A stretch of DNA of 64,000 bases, taken from the NCBI GenBank assembly GCA_023269675.1, contig JAHFSX010000027.1:25120-89119 (forward strand), written 5' to 3'. Under the pieces are notes generated by a model that saw only the letters and a program-made list of their open reading frames with translations, did not search any database and had not been told where the DNA came from. Each line of letters opens with the position of its first letter. The stretch's first letter is position 1. The position numbers and the translations under genes were made by a program. This stretch comes from Verrucomicrobiota bacterium (GTDB lineage: Bacteria > Verrucomicrobiota > Kiritimatiellia > RFP12 > UBA1067). This document shows, piece by piece, positions 1 through 8,154 of the stretch.

Positions 1-1
1 C

Positions 2-964
2 GAGCTGGCGAACGCCTACGCCTGTCTGGCGCGGGGCGGCGAGCGGCGGCCTTGGTGCTGCTTCGCGGAACCGGGCGGCGGCTGGCGGGGACGCTCGCCC
101 TCCAGGCGCGGCCCAGCGGCCGGTATCGTGATGGAGGGCGAGACTCGGTCGAGCCGCGGGTCCGCGCCTTCCGGGACGCGCGTTTTTTCCGAGGGGGCGA
201 GCTGGCTGGTGGCGGAGATGCTGAGCGGCGGCGAACGGGCGCAGGATGCGGTGGGACACAGCGCGGAGGTCGGGCTGCCGCGCTTCGCGTGGAAAACCGG
301 CACGTCGTCCGGCTTCCGCGACGCTTGGACCGTGGCGTGGAACCCTGATTACGTGGTGGCGGTGTGGTGCGGTTTCAAGGGCGGCCAGCGCGGGCCCGCG
401 TCGCTGGTCGGCAAGAAGATCGCCGCGCCCGTGGCATGGGAGATCATCCGCCACCTTTACCCCGCCGGCGGCGCGCCTTGGTACGCGCGGCCGGCGGCGG
501 TGGTCGAGCGCGACGTGTGCGCGCTTTCGGGTCGGGTCGCGGGACCGCTCTGCGAACGTCGGCTGCTCGACCTGTCGCTGAGCCAGTGCTCCTCGTGCGG
601 GATCTGTCCCGTGCATGCGCGCGACGTCTCTGGGGCGCTTCAGGCGCGCTGGCCGCCGGAGGTCGCGGCGTTTCTGGAGGCGCGTGCGCGCGGCACCGCA
701 CCGGCGGGCGGCGGGCTGCGGATCGCGTCGCCGGCGGACGGAACGGTGGTCCGGCTCGTCGACGGCCTGGCCTCGCAGCAGATCGTCTTTAAGGTGTCGG
801 GCGCGGCGGGCAGCTCGCCGCTTTACTGGTTCCGTAACGATGTGCTGGAGCATACGGGAACGGCCGGCGCGCCCTTCTTCTGGAAGCCGGAGCGGGGGAC
901 GCACAGCTTCGTATGTTCCGACGTCAACGGTGCGACCGCCTCTGTGACGGTCCGCGTGGAGTGA
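2..964 (+). CDS. pbpC: Penicillin-binding protein 1C, C-terminal part (partial at 5' end)
   Basis: The reading frame is open from the window edge, so the glycosyltransferase domain and the catalytic SxxK motif lie upstream. The visible part begins with LANAYACLARGG, typical of the end of the transpeptidase core. The conserved KTGTS box follows (in FAWKTGTSSGFRDAW), then a D-Y-V-V-A-V-W-C-G stretch as in class A PBPs. The last ~85 residues (from GLRIASPADG) match the beta-sandwich C-terminal domain specific to PBP1C, with the WFRND and W-P-E-R-G-T-H elements. The protein polymerises and cross-links peptidoglycan in the periplasm. In many bacteria pbpC sits beside an alpha-2-macroglobulin gene; here that gene is about 18 kb away. 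The next gene converges on it. Confidence 0.9.
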   Translation, partial: ELANAYACLARGGERRPWCCFAEPGGGWRGRSPSRRGPAAGIVMEGETRSSRGSAPSGTRVFSEGASWLVAEMLSGGERAQDAVGHSAEVGLPRFAWKTGTSSGFRDAWTVAWNPDYVVAVWCGFKGGQRGPASLVGKKIAAPVAWEIIRHLYPAGGAPWYARPAAVVERDVCALSGRVAGPLCERRLLDLSLSQCSSCGICPVHARDVSGALQARWPPEVAAFLEARARGTAPAGGGLRIASPADGTVVRLVDGLASQQIVFKVSGAAGSSPLYWFRNDVLEHTGTAGAPFFWKPERGTHSFVCSDVNGATASVTVRVE

Positions 965-1005
965 GCGGGGCCTGACCGTATTCTCCTGATCCGCCGGCTG
1001 CACAC

Positions 1006-2715
1006 TCATTTGTCACCGCGATTGTCGAGTTTCTTGGAATAGTTGTCCCAGATCTTGGCGAGGTCGCGGAAGTCGTCGTCTGTCAGTCTCCCGTGCAGGC
1101 TGTAGAGGTCGGGCACGCCCAAGCCCGGGGCGCGGCGCAGGTAGTCGAGCGTCTCCTGGCGTGATGAGGAGCCTTCGTCGTCGGTGTCGACGCTGATGCC
1201 CGGAAAGGCGGTCTTGAAGAGCTTGGCCCGGAACTCGCGGACTTCCCACAGGGAGCGCAGCTGGCCGTTGTAGTCGTGCAGCCGGCACTGGTCGGTGACC
1301 TCGGCGAAATAGGGGTGGGCGCAGCTGGTGTTGATGAGGCAATCGGGCTTGACCGCCTTGGCCGAGTCGTGGAGCAGGGTCATCAAACGCTTCAGCAGCT
1401 CGATGCCGTAGACCCCGCGCTCGCGGGTGGCCAGGTTCCTGCCCAAGGGCATGCAGTTGGCGAAGTCGATCTTGAAGCCGTCGCAGTTGAAGCAGCCCGG
1501 CTCGGACGAGAGCAGGCGGCGCATCGTCTCCTGAACGCGGCGGCGGTAGGCGGGCGAGGTCGGGTCGGCGCCGTAGGGCGTGCAGAGGCAGTGGACGCAC
1601 TCCTCGGAGCGGAGCCCCTCATTGTCCCATGATTTCATCCAGAGCACCACGCGCCGCCCCTTGGCGTGCTCGCTGTCGGTGAAGGCCCGCAGGTCGGGCC
1701 ATTTGGCGGGGTCGGGCAGCATCTCGCCGTATTGGCCCTGCCATTTGTCATCGACGATGATGGCGGAGGGCTTCAGCCCCAGCTCGTCGAGACGTTTGGA
1801 CATCGCGGTGTAGGCCTTCTGGTTGGCGCCAGCGTAGACATTGCCCGGGCTCAGATGGCCCTGCTCGCCCCAGCCGCAGAAGAAGGGGCCGAGCCACCAG
1901 CGGGGAACCGCGCCGCGCTCGGCCCGGCGGCAGCCGCCGGACTGGTAGAGCCATTCGGCATGGGCGGACAGGGCGGCGAACTCGTCGGTCCCGGCCGTGA
2001 AGGTCAGCGCCGGCAATGCATATTCGCCGTCCGCCTCCGTGTACCCGAGAAAATCAGTGGAGAAAAGGCCGTCCTTGAAGTCCGCGAACTCGCAGCGGAA
2101 GTGGTCGAGGTTGTACGCGCCGGGCAGGGGGGCCAATCCGATGGCGCAACTGCCGGGAATCTTGCCGGCGAAAGGAAAGGCCAGCAGGGGAGGGGTCATG
2201 TAGCCCAGTTCGATGCTGCCGCTCTCCATCGTGTTGCGCCACTGCGGCACGGCCTGCGCGCCGCCCAGCGCGACGGGAAGCAGATAACGCGACACCTCGT
2301 AGCCGAGGCGCGCCCCGCCCTTGTCGGCCTGCGGGAAGAAGCGGAGCGTGCCCAGTTTCCCGTGCCCCTGAACAGTGACGCGAAGGACCGCCGCCGTCCC
2401 TTCGACGGACAGCGCGTACTCCTTTTTCTCCCAGTTCGAACTGCGGACCGTCCACACGCAGCGGTCTCCCTCGGCCCGGAAGGCGGGCGCGAACAGGTCC
2501 CGGTCGCGCTGACCCTCGAGGTCCACCGCCACCCGGGCCGGCAGTTCGAACAGGGAGCGGCCCTCCAGCGACACCTTGATCGCCTGGGCCGTGGCCTCGA
2601 GCCGCATCTTGCCGACCGTGAAGGTCGACCTGACGCCATCTTGGGCGGCAAGTGTATAGGCCGACAGCGCGACCGCCAGCCCCGTCCGTCCGATCTGTCC
2701 GATCCGCGTTCTCAT
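1006..2715 (-). CDS. Secreted clan GH-D-like glycoside hydrolase (alpha-galactosidase-type TIM barrel)
   Basis: This is a 569-residue protein when started at the ATG at 2715, which gives a signal peptide (MRTRIGQIGRTGLAVALSAYTLAA). The longer open frame upstream has no such sequence. The N-terminal half looks like a beta-sandwich. The C-terminal half is a TIM barrel with IIVDDKW near residue 320 and GFKIDF with Asp417, the position of the nucleophile in GH27/GH36/GH31 enzymes. A later VTDQCRLHDYN segment could hold the acid/base. It probably cleaves alpha-linked sugars outside the cytoplasm. It lies 133 bp downstream of the large beta-helix gene on the same strand, probably co-transcribed. 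The exact family is not settled by eye. Confidence 0.65.
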   Translation of the reverse strand: MRTRIGQIGRTGLAVALSAYTLAAQDGVRSTFTVGKMRLEATAQAIKVSLEGRSLFELPARVAVDLEGQRDRDLFAPAFRAEGDRCVWTVRSSNWEKKEYALSVEGTAAVLRVTVQGHGKLGTLRFFPQADKGGARLGYEVSRYLLPVALGGAQAVPQWRNTMESGSIELGYMTPPLLAFPFAGKIPGSCAIGLAPLPGAYNLDHFRCEFADFKDGLFSTDFLGYTEADGEYALPALTFTAGTDEFAALSAHAEWLYQSGGCRRAERGAVPRWWLGPFFCGWGEQGHLSPGNVYAGANQKAYTAMSKRLDELGLKPSAIIVDDKWQGQYGEMLPDPAKWPDLRAFTDSEHAKGRRVVLWMKSWDNEGLRSEECVHCLCTPYGADPTSPAYRRRVQETMRRLLSSEPGCFNCDGFKIDFANCMPLGRNLATRERGVYGIELLKRLMTLLHDSAKAVKPDCLINTSCAHPYFAEVTDQCRLHDYNGQLRSLWEVREFRAKLFKTAFPGISVDTDDEGSSSRQETLDYLRRAPGLGVPDLYSLHGRLTDDDFRDLAKIWDNYSKKLDNRGDK

Positions 2716-2848
2716 ATTTTGCCCTTTCGCCCTTCCCGGCACGCCGCCGCGCGCGGGGCGGGACCGGTCTTCGTCAGTTCCTTCTTCCCGGCGGCCTCGC
2801 CCGCATCGCGGTCCCACCGCGATTCTGAATCCCCAAACGGTGCGGATT

Positions 2849-5800
2849 TCATTTCTGAGCAAAGATCCGAACGTTGTCGATTTCAATGTCGGCAAAGCCC
2901 GAGAAGAACGAGAAGGTGTCCAAGTTCGGCAGCCAACTCTTGTCGGTGTATTCCAGCGCCACCTGTCCGTCGACAACCAGGGTCGCTTTCGGCGGCGCGA
3001 ACTGCGCCACCACACGGTGCCACGTGCCGAGCTCCAGCCGCAGGCCGGGATTGCGCAAGGCTACCTCTTCGGTGTCGCGCCACACATGGTCGGACATCTG
3101 GTTGTGCCACCCCAGACAGAGCAGGTACCCCGAACCGCGGGGCGTTCCCCACAGGCTCCGGCCGGCCGCCTCGTTCGCAGGGGTGAGCGTGGCAGCCGTC
3201 AAGGCGCCGCCGCTTCCCCACTTGCCGGCTTTGACATCGTATTCCACCCGCAGCGGCAGCGCCAGTTTGCGGGCATACGCGCAGTAGGAGAAGAAGCCTT
3301 TCGCCGCGATCACGCCGTCAGAGAGTCGGTAGGGGCTTTCCATCCAGTTGGCGGCACCGCTGAAAACCCAGTCGGTCCCCAAGCGGGGCCGGTTGAAATC
3401 GTCCGCGTAGATCAGCTTCCAGTCCACACCGCCGGCGAAAGGCAGCGTCGCGCCTTCGGGGATGGGCGCCGGCGGCCTCGGGTTCAACTCGGGCACGCCC
3501 GCGAGCTGCTCCGGCGGCAGCACCTGCACGTCGCCGGGTTCGACGCCGTCCGCGACCGACAGGCTCGCGCCGGCCCCCCAGCCCTCGCCGGCGTTGGCGA
3601 CCTTCAGCAGGAAGATGTTGTCGCCTGGTTTCAGCGTGCTCGAGACTTGCCGGGAACGCGGCAGCAGCAGGGGCTCGCCGTTCAGCGTCAGCATGCCGGG
3701 GCCCACTTGGCAGACCAGCCCGAAGGGGACGGCCTTCTTCGCCCGCAGCACCACCAGCGCGAAGGCCGAGGCGGAACGCTGCGGCCCGAAGAGCTTGACG
3801 AAGTCCAGCTTCTGCGTGTTGACCGGCTCCCAGCCTCGCGGGCCCGCCAGGGTGTCGTAACGCGCCGCCAAATCCAGGCGGCGCTCGGGCCCGCGGACCG
3901 CCTTGTCGAGCTTGCCCTTGTCGTCGTTGGGGAAAGGTCCGCAAACCAGCCACCGCGTGATGGGCAGTCCCGCGCCGGGGTTGCCGACAGCGAGATCGCC
4001 GGTGCCCGACAGCGTCCAGCCTTCGCCCGCGGCGGTCCACTTGAGCGGCGCGCGGAAGGCGGTCGAGGCGCCGGGCTCGAGCGTCACCGGCAGGTCATGG
4101 CCCCAGGCTTTTCCGGGGGTGAGCGCCGCCTCGAGCGCGCCGATGCGGTATTTCAGGTGTTCCGCGAAAACGAGGGAGAGCCTGAAGGGCGGCGCATAGG
4201 TCTGGGGATCGACGTCCAGCCATTGCTTGAGCGTCCCGCCGACGCCGTCCGCGAGCGGCTTCGTGTTGTTGCACTGGGTTCTGAGGCCGGACACAAACAG
4301 CGCGTTCAGCAGCGCCTGCGGGTAGGCGCCGTTGCCGGGCGAGGCGGCCGCGAGCTTGGCCAGACCGGCGGCGCAGGCGCGGACGTCCTCTTCCAGCCCC
4401 GGCGCTTCCAGCGGTTTCACGGCCAGCCCTTTTAACCGGGCGACGGTGGCGGCGCAGCTTTCGGGGAGCGGCTCGCGCAGCGCAGACAGCCCGGCCAGCA
4501 GGCGTTCGGCGGGGTTGATGACCGGCTTGCCGCGGATCGGCTCAACCACCCGCTCGAAACGGTTGTTGCGGAGAACCGTCGCATCGGCGCCCACCGCGAT
4601 CCCCACGTCGGTGTCGCTGATGACGTTCCCCTCGACGAGCGCGTTTCTGCCGCGCGCCACATTGATCAGCGCATTGTTGTCCAGCGTGTTGCCGCGGAAT
4701 ACGGTGCAGCGCCCGCCGCCGCTCACCATGCCGAGGTGGGCGTCGCGGTCGAAGCCCGCGCTCTCGGGCCCGCGGTAGTTGCTGCCGGCCCGGATCTCGT
4801 TGGCGAGGCACTGCATGCGCCAAGCCGGCTCGTCACGGTGTGTGGACATCTGTATCCCGCCGATGCGGGTGAAGGTGTTGCCGGCCATGATCCATTCGGT
4901 TCCGGCGGCGTAGCTCTGCACGATCGTCGCGTCGTGAAAATCATTGGCGACCAGGATATTCCGGTCGAAATTGTGGACGCAGAAGAAGATCAGCGAGCCG
5001 CCGTCCGGCTCGACCGTCCACGGCCGGTCCAGTTCGCATTTGAGCGCGTCATGGGAGACGACCCAGCGGTACTGCCCCGCGCCTTTGCCCTTCATGACGT
5101 AGAGGCAGGGCGGATGCCCCGGGGTTTTCTCGTGCCACCAGTTCATGAAGCCGTTCCAGCGCGGCTGTTTCTTGGCGTCCTCCTCGTCCAAGGCCATGCG
5201 CACGCCGTCGAGCGCGGCGACCTTGACCACGGTGTGACCGCCGCCGTCGGTGGTGAACACCTCGCCGTCGTGCCGCGGCGTCATCCCCATCCGGTTGCGG
5301 GCATAGTAGAGCTGCTTGCAGTAGACGCCGCCCCCGCGCGCCATCGGCCCGCCGTCCAGCGTGTTGTCCTCGAACACGACCCGCTGGCCCGCGAGCACGT
5401 AGATCGAGTCGCCCGCGAAGAGACGGTTGCCGCGGACCAGCGTGTCCGTGCCGGACACGTGGAGCGGGCCGTAGGAAGAGAAGATCTCGCAGCCGGTGAC
5501 CTGGACATTGCTGCCGCCGAGATGGACCGCGTACGGCCCGTCCCCGATGGGCAGGAGGCGCGACGCGATCGCATCCGTGTCTTGCGCTTCGAAGCGGTTC
5601 AGGCGCAGGACGAGGCTGCGCAGGAACACGTTGCCGGCGCCGGGCGTGTCGGCGGCAGCGGAAACGATGCCCGCGCCATGGTTGGCCGCCAGCATCGTCA
5701 GCTCCTCCACGGCGAAGGAGTTGGAGCCTTGGATGAGCGCCGCCAGCGGCTCCTCGCGGTCGCGCCAGTAAAGCAGGCTCAGGTTCGTGCCCGCGCCCTT

Positions 5801-6628
5801 GAGCAGCACGCGCCGGGGAACCGCGAGGGTCCCGTTCAGCTGGAAACGTCCGCGGGGAACAGAAACGGTCCCGCCCCCTTCCGTGCCTGCGGCGTCCAGC
5901 GCCTGCTGCACGGCGTACGTGTCGTCGATGGCGTCGTTGGCGACCGCCCCGAACATCGTCACATCGAACACCTTGTTGCCCCACAGACGCGGCGGGGCTG
6001 CGATCTGGAGCTCCGCCGCCTTCCGCCAGCCGGCTGCGCCGCCGCAACCGTTGTGAACGCTGACTTGGCACGCGCCTGTGGGCAAATCCGCGGGCAGCTC
6101 GACCGTGAGCGCCCAGCCGTCCTGTTGGCTCGGCTTGAGAATCCGTTCGCGGCCGCCGCACCGGAGGGCGACCCTCGCCTGGCCGTCCACGCTCAGGCAG
6201 GAGCCGAAGAGGCGGAGCCAGCCTCCGGGCGACGCTTCCCTGCCCCCGTCGCCCTGATGCCACCACGGCTTCGGCGCGTTCAGGTCGGCCGACTCCGAAC
6301 GGCCGCTGTCGGCGACGACGGTGAAACGGTAGAGCCCCGGCTTCCAGTCTCGGGGCACCACAAAACTCAGCCCTTCGTCGTTGCACAGGATCGGCGCGCA
6401 CGTGACGGTCTTCAGAATTTGCGGCGGCCCGTTTTGCCCGGGCTTGCCGGCGTCGCCGTCTGCCATGTTCTGGATCTCGATCTTCGGTTGTGCCCCCCAG
6501 CCCCAACCCTGGACCATCACGGCCTCGCCCGGCTTGACCGGATCAGACGCCCAGAACACGGCGGGCACATCCGCCCAAACCGCCGACGCCCACGCGGCGG
6601 CGGCTATCCACGCTGTGATCTTCCCCAT
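2849..6628 (-). CDS. Secreted right-handed beta-helix protein with C-terminal LamG/DUF1080-like domain
   Basis: A 1259-residue protein with a clear signal peptide (MGKITAWIAAAAWASAVWA). Residues ~20-220 look like two immunoglobulin-like or IPT-type beta-sandwiches. Residues ~225-700 begin with DVTMFGAVANDAIDDTYAVQQALDAAG reduced here to its key elements FGA and D-D-T, the pectate-lyase-3/GH28 signature, and continue with many N-x-F/N-R-F rungs typical of a parallel beta-helix. The middle is a helical spacer and a linker. The last ~200 residues (from WKLIYADDFNRP) resemble the DUF1080/LamG sandwich found in secreted PVC enzymes. It probably binds and cuts or isomerises polysaccharide outside the cell. 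It leads the two-gene minus-strand unit with the GH-D-like hydrolase; the divergent esterase starts 195 bp away. Confidence 0.7.
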   Translation of the reverse strand: MGKITAWIAAAAWASAVWADVPAVFWASDPVKPGEAVMVQGWGWGAQPKIEIQNMADGDAGKPGQNGPPQILKTVTCAPILCNDEGLSFVVPRDWKPGLYRFTVVADSGRSESADLNAPKPWWHQGDGGREASPGGWLRLFGSCLSVDGQARVALRCGGRERILKPSQQDGWALTVELPADLPTGACQVSVHNGCGGAAGWRKAAELQIAAPPRLWGNKVFDVTMFGAVANDAIDDTYAVQQALDAAGTEGGGTVSVPRGRFQLNGTLAVPRRVLLKGAGTNLSLLYWRDREEPLAALIQGSNSFAVEELTMLAANHGAGIVSAAADTPGAGNVFLRSLVLRLNRFEAQDTDAIASRLLPIGDGPYAVHLGGSNVQVTGCEIFSSYGPLHVSGTDTLVRGNRLFAGDSIYVLAGQRVVFEDNTLDGGPMARGGGVYCKQLYYARNRMGMTPRHDGEVFTTDGGGHTVVKVAALDGVRMALDEEDAKKQPRWNGFMNWWHEKTPGHPPCLYVMKGKGAGQYRWVVSHDALKCELDRPWTVEPDGGSLIFFCVHNFDRNILVANDFHDATIVQSYAAGTEWIMAGNTFTRIGGIQMSTHRDEPAWRMQCLANEIRAGSNYRGPESAGFDRDAHLGMVSGGGRCTVFRGNTLDNNALINVARGRNALVEGNVISDTDVGIAVGADATVLRNNRFERVVEPIRGKPVINPAERLLAGLSALREPLPESCAATVARLKGLAVKPLEAPGLEEDVRACAAGLAKLAAASPGNGAYPQALLNALFVSGLRTQCNNTKPLADGVGGTLKQWLDVDPQTYAPPFRLSLVFAEHLKYRIGALEAALTPGKAWGHDLPVTLEPGASTAFRAPLKWTAAGEGWTLSGTGDLAVGNPGAGLPITRWLVCGPFPNDDKGKLDKAVRGPERRLDLAARYDTLAGPRGWEPVNTQKLDFVKLFGPQRSASAFALVVLRAKKAVPFGLVCQVGPGMLTLNGEPLLLPRSRQVSSTLKPGDNIFLLKVANAGEGWGAGASLSVADGVEPGDVQVLPPEQLAGVPELNPRPPAPIPEGATLPFAGGVDWKLIYADDFNRPRLGTDWVFSGAANWMESPYRLSDGVIAAKGFFSYCAYARKLALPLRVEYDVKAGKWGSGGALTAATLTPANEAAGRSLWGTPRGSGYLLCLGWHNQMSDHVWRDTEEVALRNPGLRLELGTWHRVVAQFAPPKATLVVDGQVALEYTDKSWLPNLDTFSFFSGFADIEIDNVRIFAQK

Positions 6629-6783
6629 CGTGTGTTCTCTCCCGAAGCGATACGAGCCTCATTGATTTGAAATACAGTAGCTGAGCGAGGCGAGCCTGTC
6701 AAACGCATGAGAAAGGCGGACCGCTTGATTCGAGGCCTGCAACGCCAAGAAAACGCGGTGGGCTTGCTCAGGCTGGGAAGTTC

Positions 6784-6790
6784 TGCTAAG
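6784..6790 (+). promoter_or_regulatory. Possible extended -10 element upstream of the esterase gene
   Basis: TGCTAAGTT lies about 35 bp before the ATG at 6823, in the 195-bp gap between divergent genes. A near-identical CGCTAAGTT lies at 11,880, upstream of the SDR gene, and AATGCTATTTT precedes the gene at 32,343. These look like extended -10 boxes (TGnTAnnnT). No good -35 box is visible. This is a pattern-based guess. Confidence 0.3.
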
Positions 6791-6822
6791 TTTCATCACA
6801 TTAAATTGTAAAGGGACATGCT

Positions 6823-8070
6823 ATGCACACTCGCTTCATTGTTGCGGCCCTCGCGGCCTTGCTCAACGTAACCGCGTCGATGGCGGGAACCCTCGCGCTC
6901 AACTGGTCGACCGACAAGGAGCCGGTCTCTTATCTGCCCAACGAGACCATGACCTTCAAGGTGCAGCTCGTCGATGACGGCAAGCCGCTCGCGGGCAAGA
7001 CCCTCAAATGGCTGCGCACCGGCGACGACGGGAAGAGCGCCACAGGCGAGGGCACGAGCTCGGAAGGGCAGCCGCTTGAAATCAAGACCTCCACGGACAA
7101 GCCCGGTTTCGTGCGCATAGAGGTCTCGGTCCTCAACGCCGACGGCACGCCTGTGAAAGACGCGAAGAACGCCCCCCTGAAGTTCGAGGGCGGCGCCGGC
7201 GTCGAGCCTGCCAAGCTCGCGGGCTATCCGGAGCCCGCGGACTTCGATGCCTTCTGGAAGACGCAAAAGGCCCGCCTCGCGGCTGTCCCGCTGAAGGCCA
7301 GCCTCACCGAGGTCGCCTCCAAGAATCCCAAATGTCAGGTCTTCGACGTGAAGATCGATTGCGCCGGAGGCAAGCCCGTCTCGGGCTACCTCTCGATTCC
7401 GAAGAACGCCAAGGAGAAGTCTCTGCCCGCCCAGCTCAGCTTCCGGGGTTACAGCGTGTGCGGCGCCGATCCTGAGCCATACGACGGCATGATCGTCCTC
7501 CAGATCAACGCGCACGGCATCGAGAACGGACGCGAGCCCGCTTACTACAAGGCCCTGCAGGAGGGCGCTCTCAAGGGGTACGGCTTCAACAACGCGGAGA
7601 ATGCCAAGCCTGAAACTGCCTACTTCAACGGCATGATGCTGCGCGTGATGCGGGCGCTGGAGTACCTCAAGTCGCGCCCCGAGTGGAACGGCAAGACGCT
7701 CATCGCCTCGGGCGGCAGCCAGGGCGGCCTCCAGGCCGTCACGGCCGCGGCGCTCGACCGCGACGTCACCCGCTGCAACGCCTCCAAGCCCTGGTGTTGC
7801 GACCTGGGCGGGATCAAGCTCGGACGCCTGCGCGGCTGGCGGCCGGACTATGCCGACGGGCTCGGCTACTACGATGTCGTGAACATGGCCAAGCGCGTCA
7901 CGTGCGAGACCTTCATCAGCGCCGGTCTCGGCGATTACGTCTGCCCGCCCTCCGGCGTTTCGGTCCTTTACAACAACGTCAAGGCTCCGAAGACCATCGA
8001 GTACATCCAGGGGTCGACGCACGGCTACACCCCGCCGAACCCGAAGAAGCAGAGCATCAGCAGCAAGTGA
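6823..8070 (+). CDS. Secreted acetyl xylan esterase-like alpha/beta hydrolase (AXE1/CE7 type)
   Basis: A 415-residue protein with a signal peptide (MHTRFIVAALAALLNVTASMA). The ribosome-binding site AAAGGGA lies 8 nt before the ATG. Residues ~20-125 form a beta-sandwich. The rest matches the AXE1/cephalosporin-C deacetylase fold: YPEPADFDAFWKTQKARL at the start, GGSQGG with nucleophile Ser299, GLGDYVCPP with the probable catalytic Asp, and STHGYTPPNP with His400. It should remove acetyl groups from xylan or similar oligosaccharides outside the cytoplasm, which fits the neighbouring hydrolases. It is followed by the GH106-like gene on the same strand, 84 bp on. Confidence 0.85.
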   Translation: MHTRFIVAALAALLNVTASMAGTLALNWSTDKEPVSYLPNETMTFKVQLVDDGKPLAGKTLKWLRTGDDGKSATGEGTSSEGQPLEIKTSTDKPGFVRIEVSVLNADGTPVKDAKNAPLKFEGGAGVEPAKLAGYPEPADFDAFWKTQKARLAAVPLKASLTEVASKNPKCQVFDVKIDCAGGKPVSGYLSIPKNAKEKSLPAQLSFRGYSVCGADPEPYDGMIVLQINAHGIENGREPAYYKALQEGALKGYGFNNAENAKPETAYFNGMMLRVMRALEYLKSRPEWNGKTLIASGGSQGGLQAVTAAALDRDVTRCNASKPWCCDLGGIKLGRLRGWRPDYADGLGYYDVVNMAKRVTCETFISAGLGDYVCPPSGVSVLYNNVKAPKTIEYIQGSTHGYTPPNPKKQSISSK

Positions 8071-8154
8071 CCCGGGCGACGCGAGGGGAATGGGTTAGGG
8101 GCTTGAAGCGCGCTTGAGCGGATAGACGCAACCGGGAACCCGGATGCAAGGGGA

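Noticed and set aside
1666..3186. Long plus-strand open frame of 506 codons
   Set aside because: It lies antisense to the GH-D-like and beta-helix genes, which have clear domains. High GC with few stop codons explains it. The same holds for long antisense frames at 2840-4435, 4736-6670, 8095-9861, 14724-17108, 17427-18419 and 19545-23723.
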